Positions 42,857 to 51,911 of a stretch of DNA of 64,000 nucleotides are shown piece after piece; position 1 is the stretch's first letter, and each line of letters opens with the position of its first letter. The position numbers were made by a program, and so were the translations under genes. The DNA is from Flavobacteriaceae bacterium (GTDB lineage Bacteria; Bacteroidota; Bacteroidia; Flavobacteriales; Flavobacteriaceae). The notes under the pieces are model-generated. The model had not been told where the DNA came from. It did not search any database and was given only the letters and a program-made list of their open reading frames with translations. The stretch spans positions 1 through 64,000 of the forward strand of contig JAENXC010000003.1 in assembly GCA_016649715.1 (NCBI GenBank), given 5' to 3'.

Positions 42857-44035
42857 ATGAAACCAGATTTATTCGAAGCTCCAGATTATTACAACCTTGA
42901 CGAATTACTTTCCGATGAACACAAATTGGTACGCCAAGCCGCCCGCGATTGGGTGAAGCGAGACGTATCTCCCATTATAGAGGAATACGCCCAAAAGGCA
43001 GAATTTCCAAAACAGATAATCAGCGGCCTTGCCGAGATTGGTGCCTTTGGCCCCTATATTCCCGAAGAATACGGTGGTGCTGGGCTGGACCAGATTTCCT
43101 ACGGATTGATTATGCAGGAAATAGAACGCGGAGATAGCGGAGTTCGCAGTACTGCTTCCGTTCAGTCTTCATTGGTTATGTACCCGATTTGGAAATACGG
43201 CAACGAAGAACAACGCAAAAAATATTTACCAAAACTAGCTTCGGGTGAATGGATGGGCTGTTTCGGACTTACCGAGCCAGACCACGGAAGCAATCCCGGC
43301 GGAATGACTACCAACTTCAAAGATAAAGGAGACCATTATCTTTTGAACGGCGCCAAAATGTGGATCAGCAATGCTCCTTTTGCTCAAGTTGCGGTGGTTT
43401 GGGCAAAAAACGAAGAAGGAAGAATTCACGGCTTGATTGTGGAACGCGGAATGGAAGGGTTTTCAACGCCCGAAACACACAACAAATGGTCGCTTCGCGC
43501 TTCGGCAACAGGCGAGCTTATTTTTGACAATGTAAAAGTTCCGAAGGAGAATCTGCTTCCCAATAAATCAGGGTTGGGTGCGCCGCTTGGGTGCTTGGAT
43601 TCTGCACGTTATGGAATCGCTTGGGGTGCAATTGGTGCTGCGATGGATTGTTATGACACTGCGCTTCGCTATTCTAAAGAAAGAATGCAATTTGGAAAAC
43701 CGATTGGCCAATTCCAACTTCAGCAGAAAAAACTTGCCGAAATGATTACCGAAATCACCAAAGCACAATTATTGGCTTGGCGTGTGGGTGTAATGCGAAA
43801 TGCCGGAACTGCGACCAGCGCGCAGATTTCGATGGCAAAACGCAACAATGTGGATATGGCAATTACCATTGCCCGAGAAGCAAGACAAATGCTAGGGGGA
43901 ATGGGTATCACCGGTGAATACAGCATTATGCGCCACTCGATGAATCTCGAAAGTGTTATAACTTATGAAGGAACGCACGACATTCATTTATTGATTACAG
44001 GGTTGGATATTACTGGGCTGAATGCTTTTTTATAA
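42857..44035 (+). CDS. gcdH: Glutaryl-CoA dehydrogenase-like acyl-CoA dehydrogenase
   Basis: A 392-residue acyl-CoA dehydrogenase: QEIERGDSGVRSTASVQSSL contains the Arg typical of glutaryl-CoA dehydrogenases, CFGLTEPDHGSNPG and KMWISNAPFAQVAVVWAK bind FAD, and SVITYEGTHDIHLL holds the catalytic Glu. It oxidises and decarboxylates glutaryl-CoA to crotonyl-CoA, late in lysine and tryptophan breakdown. The gene stands alone between the methyltransferase and a terminator hairpin. Confidence 0.9.
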   Translation: MKPDLFEAPDYYNLDELLSDEHKLVRQAARDWVKRDVSPIIEEYAQKAEFPKQIISGLAEIGAFGPYIPEEYGGAGLDQISYGLIMQEIERGDSGVRSTASVQSSLVMYPIWKYGNEEQRKKYLPKLASGEWMGCFGLTEPDHGSNPGGMTTNFKDKGDHYLLNGAKMWISNAPFAQVAVVWAKNEEGRIHGLIVERGMEGFSTPETHNKWSLRASATGELIFDNVKVPKENLLPNKSGLGAPLGCLDSARYGIAWGAIGAAMDCYDTALRYSKERMQFGKPIGQFQLQQKKLAEMITEITKAQLLAWRVGVMRNAGTATSAQISMAKRNNVDMAITIAREARQMLGGMGITGEYSIMRHSMNLESVITYEGTHDIHLLITGLDITGLNAFL

Positions 44036-44060
44036 ATTATTTACGAATATATTTCTAACT

Positions 44061-44098
44061 CAAACCTCGCAGGCCTTCGAGACCTGTGAGGTTTTTTC
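44061..44098. terminator. Terminator between gcdH and ferredoxin genes
   Basis: AAACCTCGCAGG and CCTGTGAGGTTTTTT pair around a short loop; member of the ACCTnACAGG repeat family. Confidence 0.8.
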
Positions 44099-44119
44099 AA
44101 CTTGTGTACATATAATCTC

Positions 44120-44449
44120 TTAAACTTCTGGTGCAAGCTCAATTTCCAAACCGTCGAGTTCTTCCTTTATAAAAATCTGGCAACTAAGACGGCTATTACC
44201 CTTCACATTAAAGGCTTCGGAAAGCATCAAATCTTCATCGTAGCTCATCTCGGGAAGTTCGTGATTGCTAAAAACATAGCATTGGCAAGAGGCGCACATC
44301 GCCATTCCGCCGCAGATGCCTATTGTTCCTTCGGGAGCCAATTCATAGGAACGAACAAGCTCCATTACATTCATGTTCATATCCGTAGGCGCATCAACTT
44401 GATGTTTAACACCTTGACGATCCGTGATTGTAATTTTGATGTCTATCAT
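44120..44449 (-). CDS. 2Fe-2S ferredoxin (adrenodoxin type)
   Basis: A 109-residue ferredoxin with cluster ligands in CGGMAMCASCQC and the distal Cys in RLSCQI. It is preceded by its probable reductase 34 bp upstream and belongs to a run of iron-sulfur genes. It would pass electrons from NADPH via the reductase to an unknown acceptor. Confidence 0.92.
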   Translation of the reverse strand: MIDIKITITDRQGVKHQVDAPTDMNMNVMELVRSYELAPEGTIGICGGMAMCASCQCYVFSNHELPEMSYDEDLMLSEAFNVKGNSRLSCQIFIKEELDGLEIELAPEV

Positions 44450-44483
44450 TTGAAGTTTAAAAATTTAGCAGGCCAGCAGGATA

Positions 44484-45536
44484 CTAATCAATAGATTTTA
44501 CAACAGCTTTTGGGGCTTCCTTTTTGCTTCCATCAAAACCTTCCACACCGCCAACGGTTGTATATTTCATAACATAGCGCTTATCTGGGAAAATACGCTG
44601 GTAGGCACTTTGGCACATTAATGTCGCCTCGTGGAAACCGCAGAGAATCAATTTAAGTTTTCCGGGATATGTATTTACATCGCCAATGGCATAAATTCCG
44701 GGAATGTTGGTTTGATAGTCCAACGCATTATCTACTTTAATTGCGTTCTTTTCAATTTCAAGTCCCCAATCAGCAATTGGACCGAGCTTTGGGGCCAATC
44801 CGAATAGTGGAATAAAATGATCGCACTCACGGTTGAAAACCTCAGCACCTTGTTTTATAACCACTTCTTCCAATTTATTGTTCCCAACCAGACCAATAAC
44901 TTCGGCAGGAGTTATCAATTCAATCTTTCCAAGATTTTTCAGTTCCTGTACTTTTTCAACACTATCTAAAGCGCCTCGGAATTCATTTCTTCTGTGGACC
45001 AACATCACACTTTTTGCAATATCTGTCAAAAAAATGCTCCAATCCAAAGCAGAATCGCCACCACCGGAAATGACCACATTTTTATCGCGGTACAATTCAG
45101 GATCGCGGATAATGTATTCCACGCCTTTATCTTCAAAATCTGAAAGATGGCTGATAGGTGGTTTTCGCGGTTCAAAACTTCCAAGACCACCGGCAATGGC
45201 AACTATTTCGGCGTGGTGTTTCGTACCTTTTTCGGTAGTAACGATGAAAGTACCATCATCTAATTTCTCAATAGTATCTGTGCGTTCACCAAGAGTGAAT
45301 CCAGGCTGAAAGGGTTCAATTTGTTTCATTAAATTTTTCACCAAATCGCCTGCAAGAATCTCTGGGAAACCGGGAATATCGTAGATTGGTTTTTTTGGAT
45401 ATATTTCAGAACACTGTCCACCAGGTTGTGGAAGCGCGTCAATTAAATGACATTTCAATTTAAGTAATCCTGCTTCAAAAACGGCAAAAAGTCCTGTGGG
45501 ACCAGCGCCAATTATGAGAATATCTGTTTTTATCAT
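44484..45536 (-). CDS. Ferredoxin-NADP reductase, thioredoxin-reductase type
   Basis: A 350-residue flavoprotein: DILIIGAGPTGLFAVFEAGL (FAD), YDIPGFPEILAGDLV, VVISGGGDSALDWSIFL (NADPH) and the C-terminal GIYAIGDVNTYPGKLKLI. The lack of a CxxC active site and the extended C-terminus match the thioredoxin-reductase-like ferredoxin-NADP reductases. The adjacent ferredoxin gene supports this. Confidence 0.92.
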   Translation of the reverse strand: MIKTDILIIGAGPTGLFAVFEAGLLKLKCHLIDALPQPGGQCSEIYPKKPIYDIPGFPEILAGDLVKNLMKQIEPFQPGFTLGERTDTIEKLDDGTFIVTTEKGTKHHAEIVAIAGGLGSFEPRKPPISHLSDFEDKGVEYIIRDPELYRDKNVVISGGGDSALDWSIFLTDIAKSVMLVHRRNEFRGALDSVEKVQELKNLGKIELITPAEVIGLVGNNKLEEVVIKQGAEVFNRECDHFIPLFGLAPKLGPIADWGLEIEKNAIKVDNALDYQTNIPGIYAIGDVNTYPGKLKLILCGFHEATLMCQSAYQRIFPDKRYVMKYTTVGGVEGFDGSKKEAPKAVVKSID

Positions 45537-45604
45537 GAGAGAGGCTCTCTTAATTTTGATTCAAAAATAGTTGTGAAATTGGTCAGGATAAATATCGATT
45601 GTCA

Positions 45605-45847
45605 TTAGTGCGAAATACTTACAACTTTTTCAATTTGTGGCGCATACTTTTTAATAGTCATTTCCACACCGCTCTTCAGCGTCATTTGGTTTACGGAACA
45701 ACCCACGCAAGCGCCTTGCAACTGAATGTTCACTATTTTTCCTTCTTCAATGGAAACAAGTGAAATATCTCCTCCATCATTCTGCAAAAATGGACGGATC
45801 TCGTCCAATGCTTCCTCTACTTTTGTTGTTAGTTCCTGCGTTGTCAT
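45605..45847 (-). CDS. NifU-like C-terminal domain protein
   Basis: An 80-residue Nfu domain: VEEALDEIRPFLQNDGGDIS and the cluster-binding GACVGCSVNQMTLKSGVE (CxxC). It carries or delivers 4Fe-4S clusters. It begins 1 bp after the stop of the Mrp gene, so the two are co-transcribed. Confidence 0.93.
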   Translation of the reverse strand: MTTQELTTKVEEALDEIRPFLQNDGGDISLVSIEEGKIVNIQLQGACVGCSVNQMTLKSGVEMTIKKYAPQIEKVVSISH

Positions 45848-45848
45848 A

Positions 45849-46988
45849 TTATTTTTTTACGGCACTGCAACCTGCCATTGTTGTAATTTTTATAGCCTCT
45901 GTAGGGGGAAGATTTTCGTTTCTGCGAACGGTTTCTTCTACCACATTTCTTGTAATTGCTTCAAAAGCTTCCTCGGTTTGAGTAGCTGTTTGAAGTGCCG
46001 CTGGCCTTCCCACATCTCCCGCTTCGCGAATACTTTGAATCAATGGTATTTCACCTAAAAATGGCACGCCCAAATCTTCAGCCAAATGCTTGGCACCCTC
46101 TTTTCCGAAGATATAGTATTTATTTTCTGGAAGTTCTGCGGGAACGAAATAAGACATATTTTCAATAATTCCCAAAACGGGAACGTCAATATTTTCTTGT
46201 CTAAACATCGCCACCCCTTTCCGGGCATCGGCCAAAGCCACATTTTGTGGGGTACTTACCACAACCGCTCCAGTAATTGGCAAGGACTGCATAATGCTTA
46301 AATGAATATCGCCAGTTCCGGGAGGTAGGTCTATCAGCATAAAGTCCAATTCGCCCCAAGCGGCGTCAAAAATAAGTTGGTTCAACGCCTTCGCAGCCAT
46401 TGGCCCACGCCAAATAACGGCTTGGTCTGGTTGGGTGAAAAAGCCGATGGAAAGTATTTTTATTCCGTAGTTTTCAACTGGTTTCATTTTACTTTTGCCA
46501 CCAATGTTTACCGAAAGTGGTTTTTCCATTGCCACATCAAACATTATTGGAATTGACGGACCGTAAATATCGGCATCCAAAATACCTACTTTAAAACCCA
46601 TTTTGGAAAGTGTAACTGCCAAATTTGCTGCTACTGTTGATTTCCCAACGCCACCTTTTCCCGAAGCTACCGCAACTATATTCTGGATTCCAGGGATTGG
46701 TTTTCCTTTTATTAGGTTCGGATTTTTTGGTTTTGCTGGCGCTTCAACCTTTATGTTTACTTGCACTTTGGCATTGGCATCCACTTTTTCGTGAATTGTT
46801 TTGATAATATCAGCCTCAGCGCGTTTTTTTATGTGAAGTGCTGGTGTGGAAAGTTTTAGATCCACGATAATTTCGTCTGCAAAAGTCACTACATTCTGCA
46901 CAGCACCACTCTCAACCATATTTCTCCCTTCGCCCGGAGCCGTAATGGTTTCAAGGGCTTTTAGGATATCTTGTTTTGAAATGCTCAT
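45849..46988 (-). CDS. Mrp/NBP35-family iron-sulfur carrier ATPase
   Basis: A 379-residue protein: N-terminal DUF59/MIP18-like domain (LETITAPGEGRNMVESGAVQ), then a P-loop ATPase (VASGKGGVGKSTVAANLAVT, ILDADIYGPSIPIMF, FMLIDLPPGTGDIHLS). ApbC/Mrp proteins assemble or transfer Fe-S clusters. It leads the NifU-like gene with a 1-bp gap. Confidence 0.94.
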   Translation of the reverse strand: MSISKQDILKALETITAPGEGRNMVESGAVQNVVTFADEIIVDLKLSTPALHIKKRAEADIIKTIHEKVDANAKVQVNIKVEAPAKPKNPNLIKGKPIPGIQNIVAVASGKGGVGKSTVAANLAVTLSKMGFKVGILDADIYGPSIPIMFDVAMEKPLSVNIGGKSKMKPVENYGIKILSIGFFTQPDQAVIWRGPMAAKALNQLIFDAAWGELDFMLIDLPPGTGDIHLSIMQSLPITGAVVVSTPQNVALADARKGVAMFRQENIDVPVLGIIENMSYFVPAELPENKYYIFGKEGAKHLAEDLGVPFLGEIPLIQSIREAGDVGRPAALQTATQTEEAFEAITRNVVEETVRRNENLPPTEAIKITTMAGCSAVKK

Positions 46989-47135
46989 TTTTATATTGTA
47001 ATATTTAGATTCATTCTAAAGTGCAAATATACTAAAAAAGTATGCAGTTTTCAGTTGCAGTGTTCAGTAAATAAAAAGAGAGCGTATTTTCTATTATTTG
47101 TAAATTATGTGAAAATTAGGAAATCTTGAATCTTT

Positions 47136-47459
47136 TTACAGTTCCTTCATTGGATCCCAAAAATACTTTTCAAAATTTTGGATTTTGTTATCGACCACCT
47201 CAATTCCTTCGCTTTCCAAAAGTTGCTGCATCAAGTTTGTGCCTTGAAAATGGTGTTTTCCTGTCAGTAAACCGTTTCGATTTACAACCCGCTGAGCGGG
47301 AACGTCTGCTTTGTTGCTTCCGTTTAGGGCCCAGCCTACCATTCGGGCACTTCCGGCAGCACCTAAATACTTTGCAATTGCGCCATAGGAAGTAACCCTT
47401 CCATAAGGTATAAGTGCTACTACTTGAAAGACTTTTTCAAAAAAACCTTCGTTGGCCAT
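47136..47459 (-). CDS. Alkyltransferase-like (ATL) protein
   Basis: A 107-residue member of the MGMT DNA-binding-domain family: FFEKVFQVVALIPYGRVTSY and ARMVGWALNGSN. The methyl-acceptor motif PCHRVV is here PAQRVVNRNG: the reactive Cys is Ala, so it cannot accept alkyl groups and fits ATL proteins, which mark O6-alkylguanine for nucleotide excision repair. It starts 2 bp after the LysE-type gene. Confidence 0.9.
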   Translation of the reverse strand: MANEGFFEKVFQVVALIPYGRVTSYGAIAKYLGAAGSARMVGWALNGSNKADVPAQRVVNRNGLLTGKHHFQGTNLMQQLLESEGIEVVDNKIQNFEKYFWDPMKEL

Positions 47460-47461
47460 TT

Positions 47462-48088
47462 TTATAATTCCTTTAAAATTTTAAATAGTGTTATTACAGA
47501 AATGGCCGCGGTAACAATGCCTATAACATAATTCATATTTAGGCCAAGTTTATACGATTGCTCTTTAGGTCTAAAAAATTGAACGTACAAAGCTAAACTT
47601 GCAAAAGTGCCTATTCCTGAAGCAATTACAGCTATCCAAAGTTCGGGTTGCGAAAAAGAAAACACTCCAAAGGTCGAAAACGTAATACTGAGATATATCC
47701 AATATGGAATTGGTAGCAGATTTAAGATTGCAATAAAAATACCCAAATAGAAACGGTTTCTTTTGGAATTTTCATTGTGATCGCGCATTTCCCTGCGAGT
47801 GTCCTTCGCTATAAAAATGAAGTAAATTGTAAGACTTATAAAAATACCCAAAGCTACTTTTTGAAGCATGCTAACCACATCGGGATGCCTCCCAATATAA
47901 CGAGCAAGTAGGAGTGCAATGTATGTTTGAAGCATCACAGTAATACAAACGCCAACCGAAAAAAGTAGCGCCCTTTTCCTGCCTTCCTTCATACTTATTT
48001 TGGCGGCATACATATTTATTAAGCCCGGTGGAAGCACCCCAATAAATGACCCAAAAAAGCCTATAAGTAAGTTGTAAAATAATGCCAT
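47462..48088 (-). CDS. LysE-family membrane transporter
   Basis: A 208-residue protein with six predicted helices and the LysE/RhtB-like opening FFGSFIGVLPPGLINMYAAK. The family exports amino acids or similar small solutes; the substrate cannot be told. It lies 38 bp after trmB and 2 bp before the ATL gene. Confidence 0.82.
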   Translation of the reverse strand: MALFYNLLIGFFGSFIGVLPPGLINMYAAKISMKEGRKRALLFSVGVCITVMLQTYIALLLARYIGRHPDVVSMLQKVALGIFISLTIYFIFIAKDTRREMRDHNENSKRNRFYLGIFIAILNLLPIPYWIYLSITFSTFGVFSFSQPELWIAVIASGIGTFASLALYVQFFRPKEQSYKLGLNMNYVIGIVTAAISVITLFKILKEL

Positions 48089-48126
48089 TTAGGGCGGTTG
48101 TTTTTGTGAATATACTGAATTTATAG

Positions 48127-48801
48127 CTAACGGAATCTAAACCGAATGTAGGTTATCTTTTTCCCAATTTCAAGATATTGTTTTTCATAAAAAGTTTGAA
48201 TATTGGTAACAGCTTCCGGTGCGCCTTGGCTACCGTAAACATCGTGGTGGGCATATTCAATCATTTCGCCCCGACCGTGAAGCAGGCCAAGGGTATAGCC
48301 GTGCATGAATTCGCTGTCAGTTTTAAGGTGAACAACTCCATCTGGTTTTAGAATTTTTTTGTATTTCTGAAGAAAATCCTCGTTCGTTAAACGGTGCTTG
48401 GTGCGTTTGTATTTTATTTGTGGGTCTGGGAAAGTGATCCAAATTTCATCTACTTCATTCTCATCAAAAATATGGTCCACGAGTTCTATTTGTGTACGCA
48501 AAAAACCCACGTTTTGCAGGCTTTCTTCCAAAGCAATTTTTGCGCCACGCCAAAACCGGGCACCTTTGATGTCTATTCCCAAAAAATTCATTTCTGGGTA
48601 AGCTTTTGCAAGATTTACCGAGTATTCGCCTTTGCCGCAGCCAAGTTCCAAAACCAAGGGATTTTTATTTTTGAAGAAATCCTTTCGCCAGTTTCCTTTT
48701 AGTTTCATAGCATCGGTCAATACTTCCTCGCGCGAAGGTTGCACGACATTCGAAAAAGTTTCGTTTTCCCTAAAGCGTCTCAGTTTGTTTTTGCTTCCCA
48801 C
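48127..48801 (-). CDS. trmB: tRNA (guanine46-N7)-methyltransferase
   Basis: A 224-residue TrmB: LVLELGCGKGEYSVNLAKAY binds SAM, FLGIDIKGARFWRGAK, DEIWITFPDPQIKYKRTKHR is the family signature, and HLKTDSEFMHGYTL follows. It makes m7G46 in tRNA. First gene of a minus-strand run with LysE-type and ATL genes. Confidence 0.95.
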   Translation of the reverse strand: MGSKNKLRRFRENETFSNVVQPSREEVLTDAMKLKGNWRKDFFKNKNPLVLELGCGKGEYSVNLAKAYPEMNFLGIDIKGARFWRGAKIALEESLQNVGFLRTQIELVDHIFDENEVDEIWITFPDPQIKYKRTKHRLTNEDFLQKYKKILKPDGVVHLKTDSEFMHGYTLGLLHGRGEMIEYAHHDVYGSQGAPEAVTNIQTFYEKQYLEIGKKITYIRFRFR

Positions 48802-48911
48802 AGATTTGATTCAAGATTTAAAATTGAAAAGTTGGACATTACATTTCCTATTTCGCACTTCCCAATTCAGTTCGCAAAATTAAGGAAATATACCACCGTG
48901 GCAATTATTGC

Positions 48912-48919
48912 TACCTTTG
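48912..48919 (+). promoter_or_regulatory. -7 box TACCTTTG
   Basis: TAnnTTTG box five bases before ATG 48925, implying a very short leader for the glycosyltransferase; no clear TTG at -33. Confidence 0.4.
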
Positions 48920-48924
48920 TTTTT

Positions 48925-49992
48925 ATGCCAAAAAAGAAAACCGTATTAGTTGCTCCTTTGCATTGGGGTTTGGGCCATGCTGCGCGTTGCATACCTATAA
49001 TTCGCGCTTTGTTGGAACACAACTTCAATGTTTTATTAGCTTCAGACGGGAGTGCTCTATTGCTTCTTCAGAAAGAATTCCCAGAATTGGAATCTTTGGA
49101 ATTGCCCTCTTACAACATTACCTATCCCGAAAAGGGAAGCCATTTTAAATGGAAAATGTTGCTGAAATTGCCACAAATTCAAAGAACGATTTCGGCCGAA
49201 AAAAAAATCGTGAAACAACTTGTTGCTGAAGGAAAAATACACGGAATAATCAGCGACAACCGCTTTGGGGTGCGGAATGTCTCAATTCCTTCCGTATTTA
49301 TGACGCACCAATTGAATGTTTTAACAGGCAGCACTTCCTACTTCAGCAGTAAAATTCATCAAAAAATAATCAAGAAATTTGATTCTTGTTGGGTTCCAGA
49401 TAGTGATGATGTGGTGTTGAACCTCAGTGGAAAATTAGGGCATTTGAAGCAAAAAACTTTCCCTGTTGAATACATTGGCATTTTAAGCCGAATGAAAAAA
49501 AAAGAAGTACTAATAACCATAGATATTCTCATTTTAATTTCCGGACCCGAACCACAGCGCACTTTGTTTGAAGATAAGATGAAAGAAACTTTTAAAGAAA
49601 CCGAAAAGAACATTTTAATGGTTTGCGGAGTTGTTGAAAAGGAACAAAAATGGCAAGATTTCGAAAATATTAAAACGGTGAATTATATGGCCAGTGAGGA
49701 ACTGGAAAGCACCATAAACAAAAGCGAAATTGTGATTTCTCGCTCTGGCTACACCACAATTATGGATTTATCAATGCTCGAAAAAAAAGCATTTTTCATC
49801 CCCACGCCGGGGCAGTACGAGCAGGAATATTTGGCAAAGCGTTTAAAAAATCTGAAGATTGTGCCTTCCTGCACACAAGAAAAATTCAACCTGGAAAATC
49901 TCAATAAAGTTGCATTTTATAAAGGATTGAAAACCGTTTCTCAAAAACCTGTAAATTTTTCTGAATTATTTTCCCTTTTCCAGGGTGAATGA
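48925..49992 (+). CDS. Glycosyltransferase, GT28/MurG-like fold
   Basis: A 355-residue GT-B protein: VLVAPLHWGLGHAARCIPII at the N-terminus, HGIISDNRFGVRNVSIPSVF in the middle and EIVISRSGYTTIMDLSMLEK plus PTPGQYEQEYLAKRL at the nucleotide-sugar site. Acceptor unknown. I start at ATG 48925; the frame is open for 62 more codons but those overlap trmB antisense. Its last 27 bases overlap the convergent histidine kinase gene. Confidence 0.85.
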   Translation: MPKKKTVLVAPLHWGLGHAARCIPIIRALLEHNFNVLLASDGSALLLLQKEFPELESLELPSYNITYPEKGSHFKWKMLLKLPQIQRTISAEKKIVKQLVAEGKIHGIISDNRFGVRNVSIPSVFMTHQLNVLTGSTSYFSSKIHQKIIKKFDSCWVPDSDDVVLNLSGKLGHLKQKTFPVEYIGILSRMKKKEVLITIDILILISGPEPQRTLFEDKMKETFKETEKNILMVCGVVEKEQKWQDFENIKTVNYMASEELESTINKSEIVISRSGYTTIMDLSMLEKKAFFIPTPGQYEQEYLAKRLKNLKIVPSCTQEKFNLENLNKVAFYKGLKTVSQKPVNFSELFSLFQGE

Positions 49993-51003
49993 AAACTCAG
50001 AGCCAATGCCGAACTGGCTTTCAACATAGATTTTTTCGTTGTGGGCCTCCACAATATGTTTTACAATTGAAAGACCCAAACCGCTTCCACCTTCCTTTCG
50101 GGAACCACTTTTATCCACTCGATAAAACCGTTCAAAAATACGGGGCATGTTTTCTTTTATAATTCCTTCACCATTATCGGTAACGCGGACCAGCACTTTA
50201 TTTTTAACAATATTTTCAATGCTTACCTCGGTGGTTCCGTCCTGTTTTCCGTATTTCAAAGAGTTGACGATAAGGTTTGTAAGCACTTGCTCAATCCGCT
50301 CTCGGTCTGCTTTTACAATTATTTCCTCGGAATATTCTTTATCAAAAACGAGTGAAATATTTTTTTTGGCGGCTTTCATTTCAAGCAAATCAAAAATATT
50401 TTGTATCAATTCCAATATGTTGAAATTTTCTTTGTTCAGCACAAGGCCGCCCACTTCCAGTTTGGCAATCATGTCTAATTCCTTAACAATATAGATTAGT
50501 CTTTCCACTCCCTTGTTAGCCCGCCGAAGGTATTCTTTCCGAACTTTTTTATCTTTCATCGCTCCGTCCAGCAATGTTAAAATGTAACTTTGTACCGTAA
50601 ATAAAGGAGTTTTCAGCTCGTGCGAAATATTTCCCATAAATTCCTTTCGGTAGTTTTCGCGAACGTTTAAGGTTTCAATTTCAAGTTTTTTAACATTCAC
50701 ATAATTCTCAACTTCGCGGGTGAGCACTTCCATATCGGTAGTTACCGATGGTTGTGGAAAGTCTTTTTCGCTTAAAATGCGAACGTCTTTGTATATTTTT
50801 TTTATTCTAAAGTAAATTAATTTCTCCACCCGATATTGAAGGATGAAAAATGAAAGCAGAAACATAACCAAAAATAAAAGAAGCAACCACGCAGAAGTTG
50901 TTTCAAACATAAAATATAGAAAAATGCCCATAACAAGTGTTGAGCAAAACGCAATGAGAAGCGAAGTTATGGCGGCAAAATTATATTTTTTGAAAAATTT
51001 CAT
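49966..51003 (-). CDS. Sensor histidine kinase (PhoR-like)
   Basis: A 345-residue kinase with two N-terminal membrane helices and almost no periplasmic loop, then a HisKA domain (FMGNISHELKTPLFTVQS, phospho-His) and HATPase (VLTNLIVNSLKYGKQDG, VRVTDNGEGI, GSGLGLSIVKHIVEAHNE). It forms a pair with the response regulator 5 bp upstream. The short sensor part suggests it senses the membrane or a partner protein, as PhoR does. Confidence 0.92.
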   Translation of the reverse strand: MKFFKKYNFAAITSLLIAFCSTLVMGIFLYFMFETTSAWLLLLFLVMFLLSFFILQYRVEKLIYFRIKKIYKDVRILSEKDFPQPSVTTDMEVLTREVENYVNVKKLEIETLNVRENYRKEFMGNISHELKTPLFTVQSYILTLLDGAMKDKKVRKEYLRRANKGVERLIYIVKELDMIAKLEVGGLVLNKENFNILELIQNIFDLLEMKAAKKNISLVFDKEYSEEIIVKADRERIEQVLTNLIVNSLKYGKQDGTTEVSIENIVKNKVLVRVTDNGEGIIKENMPRIFERFYRVDKSGSRKEGGSGLGLSIVKHIVEAHNEKIYVESQFGIGSEFSFTLEKGK

Positions 51004-51008
51004 TCTTT

Positions 51009-51689
51009 CTATACTACAAACTTATAGCCAACACCTTTAACTGTTTTGAACTTGTCATCACCAATCTTTTCACGGAGTTTTCTGATGTGAACATCGATGG
51101 TTCTCTCGCCCACTATAACATCGTTGCCCCATATACTGTCTAAAATAGCTTCACGTTTAAATACTTTTCCAGGCTTTGAAGCAAGCAATGCCAAAAGTTC
51201 AAATTCCTTACGTGGCAGAATTATTTCTTCTTTGCCCAACAAAATTTTATATTCCTCGCGATTTATAGTTAGATTTCCGAGCTTTATTTTTTCATCTTCC
51301 GTTTCTTCCTTAAACCTCCGCAACAATGCTTTCACTTTGCTAACAAGCACTTTAGGTTTGATTGGTTTGGTTATATAATCATCTGCTCCCGCTTCAAAAC
51401 CGGCCATTTGTGAATAATCTTCACCACGGGCCGTTAAAAAAGTAATTACAGTTTCGGAAAGTTCTGGGATGTTCCTAATTTTTTCGCAGGCTTCAATGCC
51501 GTCCATTTTTGGCATCATTACATCCATAATGATGAGTTGTGGTTTTACCTTTTTGGCCAATGTTATTGCTTCAATACCATTTTCCGCAGTTTCAACATGA
51601 TAGCCTTCGGAAGTAAGATTATAACGAACTATTTCAAGAATGTCCAGTTCATCATCAACCAATAAAATTGTAATATCCTTTTTTTTCAT
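51009..51689 (-). CDS. OmpR/PhoB-family response regulator
   Basis: A 226-residue regulator: receiver domain (ILLVDDELDILEIVRYNL, phospho-Asp in LIIMDVMMPKMDG, Lys in DDYITKPIKP) and winged-helix DNA-binding domain (FELLALLASKPGKVFKREAI, VGERTIDVHIRKLREKIG, TVKGVGYKF). Upstream 220 bp is A+T-rich without a gene. Confidence 0.94.
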   Translation of the reverse strand: MKKKDITILLVDDELDILEIVRYNLTSEGYHVETAENGIEAITLAKKVKPQLIIMDVMMPKMDGIEACEKIRNIPELSETVITFLTARGEDYSQMAGFEAGADDYITKPIKPKVLVSKVKALLRRFKEETEDEKIKLGNLTINREEYKILLGKEEIILPRKEFELLALLASKPGKVFKREAILDSIWGNDVIVGERTIDVHIRKLREKIGDDKFKTVKGVGYKFVV

Positions 51690-51911
51690 ATTAAATTTTC
51701 ATCTTTTTTAACGCTTCAAAGATACCATTATTTAATCTGAGGGAATGTTTAGCATACTTATTGTTAATGTTATAGTAACAGTTTAATAATATTAAAACTC
51801 GCGACCAATTGCATCAATTTTAGACGTAAAACACATTTTAAAATAAATTATCATTTAGGCTTTTTAAAGTGAAAATTTTTTTATAGCTTTAATTAAATAT
51901 CTTAAAAACAG

